A stretch of 51,946 nucleotides of DNA. Origin: Amanita rubescens (taxonomy: Eukaryota > Basidiomycota > Agaricomycetes > Agaricales > Amanitaceae). Made by a program: the position numbers and the translations under genes. The notes beneath the pieces were generated by a model. It had not been told where the DNA came from, made no database searches, and saw only the letters and a program-made list of their open reading frames with translations. The first letter of the stretch is position 1. Every line of letters begins with the position of its first letter. The stretch spans positions 1 through 51,946 of the forward strand of contig WION01000371.1 of assembly GCA_015039365.1 (NCBI GenBank), written 5' to 3'. Shown here piece after piece: positions 22,721 through 34,680 of this stretch.

Positions 22721-24602
22721 AATCTACGTTTCTCGGCTCGAGGGCGCGGCGTACTATGGGTGAGAGGGCAACAATGACTCAGATTGCGCAGTCCCAGCGT
22801 GTTGGGGAAGCAATTGCCATTCCTAACCTAAGGGCATAACTACCGAGATGCTTCTTCAAGTTGGTACTTGCCAGGATATTCACACGAGCCAATGCAAGCG
22901 GCTCGCTCGGCTCACTTGCATTTCCGTATTCAGGTGACCAATCAGCATTTTCCCAATTCAGCGAAGCGCAGGCGTTCAATGGAAGACTTGTTTTGTATAC
23001 GAAGGTCCATGCAATTACGCGTATCATCTGGTACGTTAGAATGCATTTACATTGGATACTATTTTAATTTATCAATAACACGCGGTAGATAAGGTCTTGT
23101 GTTGCATGGATTCGTGGAACGTTGAATGACTCGGAAATCCGACCTGGCACAATTGTGAAATCGCGATTCCTCCTTTATTCTGCCCCAAAAATTAGGCTAA
23201 ACGCACTCCATAAGACTTCTCCAGGGTGCGCACCACTTTCCATTCCTCTCTCGATCGCTGACCTTATTTAAGACCTCAGGGCGATATAATCGTCTTTGAA
23301 ACTTGGTAATCCGCGACCTTTTTGGCCAGAATTGCAGAAATCGACATAAATGATTGAAGCCCGCTCAAATCTCCGATGATACCATACTGAACGGTCATCT
23401 GAGAGGGACGACGGATCTTAGATATCAAATAACGACACCATGCATCAATAGAATGGGCCATGCCCAAATTTCACTCATATGTCGACTTCTCTCCAACCAC
23501 TTCAAGTTATCCCGGTGTTAAGGGGGTGGCGCATTGCGTCTAGTCCCAGGGCAGGTGTAAATCGTTAAACGAAGCTACCTCAGAGCAGGGACCATGAAAC
23601 CATAGACGCCGCATTGCCAGTTCAATACTAAACTTTCGATTCACAGTCCACACCCACACGCTAAACTCATCAACTAAATCACAAGCCTCTCCGTAATGCG
23701 CGGGGTAATTTTGATTGTTTCCAACTCAGCTCGATTGGCCCTACATCGGCCCCGGAGCTCAATCCATAATCGCCATTGGCGGGTCCTGTTACAACCAATC
23801 AAAGGACTCATATGACGTGCGGCACCCTGTTGCGAACCTAAAGAACAAAAGAAAGGTTACGACCAACGGTCAATTGCACCAATCTTCAACAAGCAGGCAC
23901 GTCGGCGCTGTCCTTCGCACCTTCTCCAGATCTTGCCTCGAAACGGTAATCATGGTCATGGAATACCAGGGAGAAATGAAAGGCTTATCGCTCACACTAA
24001 AATGCTGTTCCTGGTTTGACCCCGATTCTCACGCAGATGACATATATTTTAGACAAGGGCCAAGGTAGTCGAATGGCGGAAGGCCTTACCACATTTCTCG
24101 TTTCATGACGATCTTAGCTTTGCTCCATCCAAAACGCTCGACATCACAATTGGAGTTACTAGCTCGTAGCCGCGGCTAACTTAATTTCTTCGATTGTGAA
24201 TGTGATGGCTCTGAGCGTGCGGCGGTGAAGCCTTGTGATCGATGCTGATCTTCAACGTTCAACCTGGAGGGGGCTACTGGACCTTCGTGAGCCAATTTCG
24301 TCGCCGAGGCCCATGAAAGCCAGAGGAATTAATTCGCGAAGTGCGCCGGAGACATTGATTCTCGGCACGCAATTATCCAGTTGATGCCGTATGTCCTTTG
24401 CAACCGTCAATTCTAAAATAAGGTTAATAAGGGTGGACGATGTTCAAGACAGTAAGACGGGTTGCAGATGTCTCGACATTGTAACTGTTTCTTATATCCA
24501 CAATCATGTCCATATATACATCGATTTCTGTATAGATATAACAACTGCCTTTCAAAAGTCAACAACGGTCATCAATACCGGTGTCGTGCATCCATTCGTT
24601 CA
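22721..24602. other. Intergenic, no gene recognised
   Basis: About 1.9 kb between the GH27 relic and the intact membrane-anchored GH27 gene. Frames of up to 117 codons (23715-24068 plus) carry no recognisable motif. The stretch from about 24490 to 24602 is the 3' flank of the GH27 gene and is similar to the flank of the relic. Confidence 0.4.
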
Positions 24603-27483
24603 TTAGGACTCAATCCTTGTACCGTTCTCGTCTGCGCACCACTCTGGCCTCGCGCAGGGTGGTTGAGTTCCGGAAGGTTCGTCGCCTGCGTCTGTCAACA
24701 ATAGTGCGACGACTCCATGGGCAGGGACACTATGGACAGTGAGATTCCTGACCACAGTGCCATTGTGGGTATGGGTCCAGAGATCCTAGACAGTGGACGG
24801 CGTGAGTTCAACAAAAGTACGGTAGGGTGTGGACATGGCGTAACATACCCTGATGTGATATTGCCTCCCAGCACGTATCCAAGGAGATTCTGTTAGGCTA
24901 AAGAACATGTCGGCAGGGTGATCAAGAACATTGATCTACAAAAAAATTCGCATGATTTTGTTTTTTTTCGGATTCTCAAAATTTCGAAAAACGTACCAGC
25001 ATAACCACTGGCCCATGCTGGGTTTCTCCGCTCCAGTATTGTGCAGGGTGAGTGGAATTGAAAGTCCAGTCGGGCTTCGCGGTCCAGTTAATGATGAACC
25101 GAGCCAAAAGCGTCTAGCATGACTCACATTGATGCCCCACCTAAATGGCGATACGGCCGTCCCAACGATGGGGTCCTGGTTGATTGCGATAAGCTCAGTG
25201 TTCTTAAGAATTTGAAGCGATTTTCTAGATATTTTCTCCAACTAGGGCATTTGGTCAGCCGAGATGTCCCAAGGGTGATATGCTTCTTACGTCCGTGCCC
25301 TGAAGAAAAGAAAGGCTTTAGACTACTCGCAGCACTCGAGGGACGATCAACGTACAATTAACAAAGGGGATTTCATCAACGCCCAGGCCGTAAAATGAGT
25401 TTTCGATTCCTCGTAATTTAGGTCACCATTTCCGCTGTAAACAATGCCAAGATTACTCGACCCCCAATCATAATATTCTCACGAACGCACATTTCGAGCT
25501 GGTTTTTTGATTGGCTCGCATATATGCAATGGAGCTTAGGTCACTTACCATATCAAGATCATTATGACCATAAAAATCGCTTGCCCAAGAATAGAATGAG
25601 TTTCTGCCGTTCATTTAGTGGCTTAGTTATCTCCTACAAAACAAATTAAACAAACTGATTGATAATGTTGGCAACTGAACGCCACGTTGGCTCTAACAAA
25701 AGATGAGTGGTTAGCGGCGAGCCAACCGGTCCGACCTACCAATGTCGTCTGTGGTCTTTACGGCATAAACGTTAGCATAGCCCCCCGTGGCGTTCGATCA
25801 GATGCTCACTCTCCAACTTTGTCCGAGACGTTTTGCCCAAATCCATGGTTGTTCCTGGATGTTCCCTGGGTGAGGCAGTGTACCAAAAAGTTATTTAGAA
25901 AGGCTTACGCGTCCCCATTGGCAGAGCGAATAGAAGAGAGGTGGTTCACCAGATTTTTTGCTCAGATCGGCGATAGCGTCCGCCATTCGCGCAAATTCTA
26001 GTGATGTTAGCTTAGAACTATTAGGGCAGTAGGACTCGCACTTACTGCCCACCATGCCTTCCTTGATTACCTCATCAAACGGAACTGAAACGAGTAAGTT
26101 GCATTCGCATACATGCGCCACCGTTCGTACCGGCGCAGTTATCGTATCTGAACAGATCGCCATCAATCACCCGTTCTTCATGGTCGATGAGATGATACGT
26201 ACTTCAGATAGTCAAATCCCCAGTCTTGGAATAGTTTTGCATCCCTAACATGCAACAAACATTGGTTCAATCACGCTTTCCGAGGTCCTTGCCATACCTA
26301 GCTTCATTTTGAAACGACCCAGGGTATTCAGCACACGTAAACCAGCCTGAATCGCTGTACTATGTGCGGGATTGTCCTATCAATTCATTTGTGGAATCAA
26401 TACGCAACGCGGCACTCACGATGCCAGCCTTGCTGTCGAAGGATCAATATAAGATGCGTATATGAAAATTGACAGCACGCACAATCCCATGCTGTGTATT
26501 TGGTCCGTAAGTTTATTCATTCCAGACGGAAAACGTTTCTTGTCTGGAGGATCATTATTGATAAATTTTAGAGTGAGCGAGCATTTTGGGATAAATGATG
26601 CGCACTAGCGACGATATTGCCTGATTTATCACGCTCTTTCTCCGAATAGCAGTCATCAATGTTGACGTAATTATATCCAACTTGCTGTGTTAGAAAAGAT
26701 GTTAGTGTCGCTATGATCGGATACAAGGCAAAGACAGACCGCGAGTCCAAGTGACTTCATCAACTTTGCGGACTTGAGGACCACGTGTTCATTAATGTCA
26801 CACTAAAAACATGGTTAGTCCGGCAAATGATGAGATCCGTCTTGGCAACAACGTACGTGGTATGCATTCCAAGCTAAATTTAACAGATATTTGTTCAGTG
26901 AGTGAGTGAACGAAGGTGACTGACATACTATTGAATCCCAGGGCTAAAAGAAAGAAAAAATGATAATTGCTTTCGGGATTAAGATCAGAAAAAACGAACC
27001 TGGAAGCCTGCCAACCGTATTTTCCTCCACACTGGCACCGAGGGGAACGAAATATACCAATGCGGCAGCAAAAACTGCCAGGATAAGTGTTATAACCAGA
27101 GTATACGGCGTTAACACGAGGACGAGGCGCCATGTCGATAACTTGTTGAACCACGTGCCTTAATAAACACATGATTAACCAGCGAGCCCGATGAAACGGT
27201 GAAAAAGGGGAGTTACCGCGTTCAGGTTCAGGTACATGTCCCAGAGAGGATGTAGTAGCTGGAAGAACGGATAAGGAAGGGTAGGCAAATTTAAACGTAA
27301 TTGACGGACCGCCATACTGGTCTCCCGCTGGTATTCGCGTTAAGTAGACGTAGGGTACGAATGGGAGGGGTATGCACCTGAAGTGTAAAGCGCCTGTCGC
27401 TCACTGTGAGCTTCCGCATCACCTGATTCGCCCCCGTCGCGAGGTCCTAGGTTCCAACAACGAATGAGACTTGCCAACTCCAT
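24603..27483 (-). CDS. Membrane-anchored GH27 alpha-galactosidase
   Basis: Spliced minus-strand exons give a cytosolic N-terminus (GESGDAEAHSERQALYTS, HVPEPERGTWFNKLSTW), one membrane span (LVITLILAVFAAALVYF, about 27110-27050) and a complete GH27 domain: [73 protein letters not shown], the nucleophile in YLKYDNCA, the acid/base region RTTDDI, AINQDPIVG, RWGIN and HPAQYWSG. The C-terminus ends NGTRIES before the TAA at 24605-24603. GH27 enzymes release terminal alpha-galactose. The single N-terminal span predicts a type II membrane protein, unlike the two secreted GH27 copies at 43.9 and 47.8 kb. The start is uncertain: the ATG at 27483 (MELASLIRC) is in frame, but further coding may extend to about 27600. 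It contains an 8-base microexon at 25498-25491. Confidence 0.8.
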
Positions 27484-27680
27484 AACCGGAACTCGGGTGC
27501 ATGGGCATACCTTTGTTCATTGAATCGGTATCTGGGTAAAAATGACCTGAACCGCAATATTTAGGTTTCCCTGGTCCGCTAACGATAAACGTTGGACTTA
27601 CCACTTGTGTGTATATATGTGCTGTGGAGTGAGGAGCGGTTGCCAGCGGGAAGCCAAATATGGAATTACTCGATTAGTGA
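27400..27680. repeat. Duplicated segment: GH27 5' end and divergent GH27/Sos7 upstream region (copy A)
   Basis: This covers the first GH27 coding exon and the interval towards the Sos7-like ATG. It is clearly similar to 37640-37930, with shared strings such as GTGAGCTTCCGCATCA and CATAAACGTTGGACT-type repeats. The copy near 37.7 kb lacks the rest of the GH27 gene. Confidence 0.7.
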
Positions 27681-27716
27681 TCAGGTCACGCGGATGGTCG
27701 CACCTCAGCCACGCTC

Positions 27717-28955
27717 ATGATCACAACGCGCAATTCATTGGAGGGTGCCGCAGAGCAAGAAAAACGTCTAGAGGCGACACGCTCGCTGCAGGACGCGCTC
27801 GAGAAGGCGAATTTAAAGCTCAAATCCAACGCTGCGGAATTCCACACGACCAGACTAGAAATCGACGGAGATGAAACTGTTCTAAAGGACCCTGCTATCG
27901 TCGCGTCCGATGTTGCTGCCCAAATGGTTGGTAGGTTTCATAATGCTCTAGTATGCGCGAGTTGATGCTTAATACGCCTCAGACGTTTCTTAGGAAACTC
28001 AAGTTCCAACACCTTGAACAGAACGCGAAAGACAAATACGTCAAGACGATTGTCAGCGATATCGACGATGCTCCAATGGTTACTGACGATGACAACCATG
28101 AACTCCAAGCCAAGAATGAAGAAAAGAAGGCACGGCTTGAGGGAAGCAAAGACGAGACTATCGGAGACTCATGGTAACATAAAGACTTTGGCACCGCTGG
28201 TTGAGGAAGGTATGATACGTGCTTGTCTTTTTGCTTAGCTGAGAACTCATTTAGATTACGACAAGATCAAGAAGGCGACCGAGAGAGCCACCGTACTCGC
28301 GCAGAAGATTATAGACGCGAAATTGGCGTTGGCGCGACTGAGGCAGTCCCATCCTCACCCCAGACTCACAATACCTATGGCTGACCAAAAGCTCGCGGAA
28401 CAAGTCGAACAAATGCAAACCCTACACGATGAAGTCCAAGCCACGTCCAAGAAGGTCCAGGCAACCCGAGAGCGGGTGAAAAGTGGCGGTCTCCAACTAG
28501 AGAATTCGAAAATGGAAAGAGCGGAAGCAGAAAAGGCTGTGAAACTTGCCAAAGTCGACGAGGACGATGGAAAGTTGGTACCGCTTTACGACTGGTACGT
28601 CCTATGCACCCGAACACCAGAGATATACTTGACAGCATTCAGGTACACGGAATCCCTGACGCTCCACCGATTTACCCAGGGCTTGCACGAATCTCATACG
28701 GCATCTGAGAATGAACTTCGGCTGACGTACAACGTCGCTAGTTCCCCATCTGACAACCCTATCTTAATTGTGATATCATTGATATTTGCACCCGATACGC
28801 GGCATTTGGCCGCTGCTGAGGTGACGGGATTAAATAGTTTGGGAGTGGATGTTGGTGAAGTGATTGATAAGCACATACAGACTAATGACGTCCGCGGGCT
28901 GATTGCGGATGTACTTTCACATGTACGCGTCAGCCTTGCGTTGCAGGCCGCTTAG
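27717..28955 (+). CDS. Sos7/Kre28-like kinetochore coiled-coil protein, with one frameshift
   Basis: Exons starting at the ATG 27717 give LKDPAIVASDVAAQM, TFLRKLKFQHLEQNAKDKYV, KTIVSDIDDAPMVTDDDN, NIKTLAPLVEE, DYDKIKKATERATVLAQKII, LARLRQSHPHPRLTI, a long heptad-rich coiled coil, LVPLYDWYTESLTLH, and a C-terminal domain with LIFAPDTRHLAAAEVTGLNS, ending at 28955. This resembles the basidiomycete family annotated as kinetochore protein Sos7, the partner of Spc7/KNL1; this identification is from memory of the family. Near 28139-28145 one extra base shifts the frame between KARLE and the expected REAKTRLSETHG; no intron explains it. Either the copy is inactive or the base is an error. It is divergent from the membrane GH27 gene, about 230 bases apart. 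Confidence 0.6.
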
Positions 28956-29040
28956 TTAGGAACCTGTTCATGACGAGTCTGTTACGTACGAGTGACATTG
29001 TAGACGAGATGCACCTTATGTATAGTTGGCGCTTTGTATT

Positions 29041-32000
29041 ATATGTATCATGGGTCATATTCAAGTTGAACCACTAATTCTGAGCCATGTAATGTTCCTG
29101 TTACAACATGGGGAATATTTTGGGCCAGAGTAGATCTGAAGTGTATGCGTGCAGCATGATATTGTGCTCCATATAGTAGTGGGCCCACTATGTGTACATG
29201 TAAATGATAAAAGCAATAAGACAAAATATACAAAGAGACATTCATTGCTAAACATCTTGCACCAAGCCATAACTCCCTGGGTAGTGGATGAAGCTTAGTA
29301 CAGCTATTGGCACAGGAACAAGAAAAAAGCATACATACATATCATCACTTCCCCCCCATAACTTCCTGTAGCAAGGAGTCCCCCTGTGGGACACTGGCAG
29401 AGTTCAAACCAAGAAATTCTATGGGTGTGGGTGCTGAGCATGAACTGCACCTCCCCTGATCTGGCATCCCAGAGCTGGACAACATTGTCAGCAGGACATG
29501 ACATGACCCACTGCCCATCATGAGAGACCTCAACAGCAACATCCTGGTCCTGCAATGGTGACAAATGCTATGTTAGCTTCAACCACATGAAGCCACAGCC
29601 AAACTTACTCCATGAGCAATACAAGTCATTGTACTGCAATTATTCTGTTCCTCCTCTCTCTCTATTGTCCCAGATGCTTCTGAATTGCCACTTTGTGCAT
29701 GCTCATCCTCATTGTTTTTTCCCCCATTAGATGCACCTAGTAACTTGCTCACATCCCAATACTTCACTGTGCCTCTGAGGTCACTACTAACAAGCCTTTT
29801 ACCATCAGGCATAAAGGCAATGCTATACACTGGATTTTGGTGCCACAAAAGTCGTTCAACTAATGTCCCTGTTATTGCATCCCATATGTGAATGGTATTA
29901 TCACCAAAGCCTGCTGCAACAAATTGTTGATTTGGAGAGAAAGCTACAGTGGTCAGCACTGGTTGGTAATTGGGTGGGTCTGGGTTGGTGTTGGTCAGGA
30001 CCTGAATACATGAACAGTTAACACTTTGCAATGAAATACATAAATCAACAACACACTTTGCATGCAGCCCCTGTGTTGACTACATCCCATATTGTAACCA
30101 TGCAATCTACTGATCCAGATACAAGCAGATGTCCATCAAAAGAGAAGTCTAAGGAACAAATTTCTCCTTGATGTTCATCAAATACAAACAAAATATGCTG
30201 TTCTGCAATGTCCCAGACCTGTGGAATGCTGGTTTCAACTAATATTATTGCTGTGGATAAATCACATACTCTGATTTTTTTGTCATATGAGACTGTGCCA
30301 GTGGCCAGTAATTTGCTATCAGGACTGAAACACATGCTAGAAATGTTCCCTCTTGCTAATTTATCAATTAGAACACTATCCAAGTGATGGAGATGAGCTT
30401 TCTGTTGGTCAAGATCATAACATACCATGTCATGACACCTGTCTTGATCTCATAGATCTGTGTAGTCTTGCTGAATGCTGTAGCAAGGTACCTGCCATCC
30501 ATTGAGAACCTCATACAAGATACAGCACTGAACAAATAAGAAATGTGATATCCATGCCAAAACATAGTTCACACACCCATCACAGATCAACTTGTGCACT
30601 AATTGAACATCCAATACTCTCTTGATGATGGGATTGAAAACTGCCCACCAGTTAGTGTCACCTGTCTTGAATTCAGATGGTACACTGCAGATATCTATGT
30701 CTTGAGGGAAAACCCATGGAACTGCTAGGTGGATTAGTTATACAAAAAAAACATTATCATTCACATACCATCAGAAGGTAAAGAGCTGGTGATGCTTACA
30801 TCTGCTCCCTTGCCTAGAAGAACATTGACAGCTTTTGTATCACCCCTCAACTTTGCAATATACAGTGCATGTGTGAAACTAGGGGTGGTTTCATGTACTC
30901 CTTTTCTCAAGAGAAGCTCAACAATGTGGGTGTGACCCCCATACAATGCTGCCAACAATGCATTTCCATATCTTCCTCCCCAAGCATTCACATCTGCTCC
31001 ATTCTCCACAAGAGTTTTCACAATTTCAGTAGAACCTTCATAGGATGCAGCTTGCAATGCATTGCCATATGTTTCCCCCTGAGCATTCACATTTGCTCCA
31101 TGGTCCAGAAGAATCTTTACAACTTCATTAGAACCTTTATAGGATGCAGTTTGCAATGCATTGCCATATGTTCCACCCTGAGCATTCACATTTGCTCCAT
31201 GATCCAGAAGAATCTTTACCACTTCATTAGAACCCTTATAGGATGCAGCTTGCAATGCATTGCCATATGTTCCACCCTGAGCATTCACATTTGCTCCATG
31301 ATCCAGAAGAATCTTTACAACTTTGTTAGAACCCATATAGGATGCAGCTTGCAATGCATTGCTGTATCTTCCTCCCTGAAGATTCACATCTACTCCATGA
31401 CCCAGAAGAAGCTTCACAATTTCACTAAAACCCATATAGGATGCAGCTTGTAATGCACTGCCATACTCTCCTCCCTGAACATTCACATCTATGCCATTAT
31501 CCAGAAGAGTCTTCACAATTTCAATTGAACCCTTTTTGGATGCAGCTTGCAATGCATTCCAATATGTTCCTCCCTGAGCATTCACATCTGCTCCATGATC
31601 CAGAAGAATTTTCACAACATCACTAGAACCCTTATGGGATGCAGCTTGTAATGCACTCCCATATTGGCCTCCCTGAACATTCACATTTACTCCATTCTCC
31701 AGAAGAGTATTCACAATTTCAGTAGAACCATTATATGATGCAGCTTGCAATGCATTGCCATATGCTCCTCCCTGAGCATTCACATCTGCTCCATGCTCCA
31801 GGAGAATCTTCACAGCTTCACTAGAACCGTTATAGGATGCAGCTTGTAATGCATTGCCATATGTTCCACCCTGAACATTCATATCTACTCCATTCTCCAG
31901 AAAAGTCCTCACAACTTCAGTAGAACCATTATAGGAGGCAGCTTGCAATGCATTGCCATATCCCCCTCCTTGAGCATTCACATCTGCTCCATTCTCCAGA

Positions 32001-34680
32001 AGAACCTTCACAATTTCAGTAGAACCATTATAGGAGGCAGCTTGTAATGCATTGCCATATTCCCCTCCTTGAGCATTCACATCTGCTCCATTCTCCAGAA
32101 GAACCTTCACAATGTCAGTAGAACCATTATAGGAGGCAGCTTGCAATGCATTGTCATATTTCCCTCCTTGAGCATTCACATCTGCTCCATTCTCCAGAAG
32201 AACCTCCACAATTTCAGTAGAACCATTGTATGATGCAGCTTGCAATGCATTGCCATATGCTCCTCCCTGAGCATTCACATCTGCTCCATTCTCCAGAAGA
32301 ACCTTCACAATTTCAGTAGAACTATTATATGATGCAGCTTGCAATGCATTGCCATATCTTCCTCCCTGAGCATTCGCATCTGCTCCATTCTCCAGAAGAA
32401 CCTTCACAATTTCAGTAGAACCATTATGGTATGATGCAGCTTGCAATGCATTGCCATATGCTCCTCCCTGAGTATTCACATCTGCTCCATTCTCCAGAAG
32501 AACCTTCACAATTTCAGTAGAACCTTCATAGGATCCAGCTTGTAATGCATTCCCATATCTCCCTCCCTGAGCATTCACATCTGCTCCATTTTCCAGAAGA
32601 ATTTTCACAATTTCAGTAGAACCATTGTGGGATGAAGCTATTAATGGATTTCCATACATTTCTGTATATCCATTCATAGGCACCCTGTCCAGGAGAAGCT
32701 TCATTATCCCAATGGGACCCTCATCTGAGACCAGTTGTGACTGATCATCACAATGTACAACATTTATGCCATTCAAGGCTGTATCCAAGAGAAGCTTCAC
32801 AGTGCCAGCATTTCCCTCTTTTGCTGCAATTTGCACAGCAAGGCTATATTCTTCCAGTGACTTTGTATTCTTTATCAATTTTTTGACAACATTCTCCAGC
32901 CCAAACAATACAGCATAGTGGAGTGACTGGAGTTGTAACTTAATTTCATATAAAGCATAACTTAGCTGCCATGTACCATAATTTATTAATGTCCATTTGT
33001 TGAATGCTTTGTCTTTCATCTCAAAAAATCTTATTATGGTAGCATCCAAAGTTGAATCCTCTTGGCTTAGCTTGTAATGATTTGGCCAATATTGACATGC
33101 ATAATCAAGAAGTGGAAAATCTGAATCTTTGCCAGCATCATACCACTCATCTTGCAGAAGATATTTTACACAGCAGTGAGCAATCATACAATGGGCCATC
33201 CCAGTTTCTAACAGGGTAATATCACCTTCCCACACCAGGCTTTTTTTGGCCAAGAAATATTCCTTCACAGATGCATGAGCTAGTCTAACTGTATTATATC
33301 CTGTTTTGGTCACTAGACTTGAGCACAGGTGTATCACATAATCATGATGGAACAATGCTAAGTCTGAATCAAATATGCCACTTGATGGATCAAATGTCAC
33401 CACTGCAGCCAGTTCTTCTGTTGTCAATGGTCTCATCCCAAAAACTAACCACTGCAGAAATGTTTTCACATATGGCATATATTCTGGATCAATCCTTTGA
33501 AGTATTTGATCATAAGTAGCTTCCAAACTTTTTGGCAGACTTTTCAAAGCTTTCATCAGCTTATTTGGGGTTGGACACAGCTTCAACTCTTGGATTTGAC
33601 AGGCAACCCAGCGGAACCTACTCAGTCTCTTTAGCCACTTTCTTTTAAAAGAATAATCTATCCATACATTCCATTTGCACCACTTATGAGCACCTCTTTG
33701 ACATGTTCTTTAACTGTATGACTCCACATCTTGAACTTGCTGTCTGCCTCAACAGCTGCATGAATATAGGATATAATGTCACTTCCAACTAACTCTGCAG
33801 AAAGGCATATTTCTATTGTAGCACATTCCTGCATATTCACCAGTATATGATGCTCCCTCCTGCTGGTCATCAAAAGATGAACATTAGACAACTGCCATCC
33901 ATGAATGCTTATGATCACTTTTGTGAACAACTCTTCATATTCATGACATTCATCCAAAGCATCAATCACAATATAATTTTGCTTGAAGCAATTTAGAAGC
34001 TCCTTCAAAAGACCAAGGAGCTCATCCCAAGTAGGATTATATGCCCCACCATGCTTTTCATAAAGCCTTTCCATGATGGAGTACTTCTTGGATCTGGCTG
34101 TCAGAGCCCAAACTAGATGCGAAAGAAGATCTCTAGTGGTTTGTTTTGTCCTGTCACCAATATCAAAATAGAAATAGGCCAAGCCAGTTTCAGGCTGAGC
34201 CTGAATGTCTTTGATATTTTCAATCACAGTGGAACTGATCCTCCTTTAAATGGCTAGAACAAAGTATGGCAACAATACACACCAAATAAGTGTCTTTCCA
34301 CAACCAGCTACATCATATTGATATTGTCATGATTGTAAATTAAAGATGACACTCACAGATGCCATTGATCCACATAAGAGAATTAGGTTGTTTCTTCCAA
34401 GTCAAATACCTCTCATCATTGAGTAGCCATTGGCCAGTGTTCTTAAGGTGTTTATTCCTTGCATTGTTATGATTAATGGATGGATCAGGTGGATCCAACC
34501 ATTTTTTGAACTTTCCTGCAGGGGTGTTTTGGTCATAACATACCAGAAAGGCCCAGAGAGGAGATACCAAGAATTTCTTCAGCATTGTCTGGATGGATCA
34601 TGATTAACATGTTCACATGCAATGTACAAACAACTACATACTGTACACAATCTGTAACATAGTAGGGAAATTAGGTCATA
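29041..34680. other. CpG-depleted block coinciding with the NLR gene
   Basis: By eye I count about six CpG dinucleotides in 5.6 kb (near 29148, 29853, 31817, 32366, 33612 and 34099). At the visible base composition well over one hundred would be expected. TpG and CpA are abundant. On both sides (before about 28990 and after about 34710) CpG returns to ordinary frequency within a few tens of bases. The block covers coding exons, introns and the 3' flank of the NLR gene alike. Confidence 0.85.

Noticed and set aside
30869..31453. Plus-strand open frame of 194 codons antisense to the ankyrin repeats
   Set aside because: It exists only because the 99-base repeats keep the opposite strand open; the minus strand has a clear ankyrin protein and in-frame splicing.
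29041..34680. Interpretation of the CpG-poor block as a dead, RIP-mutated repeat
   Set aside because: All NLR exons stay open and the splice sites are canonical; simple inactivation by mutation does not fit.
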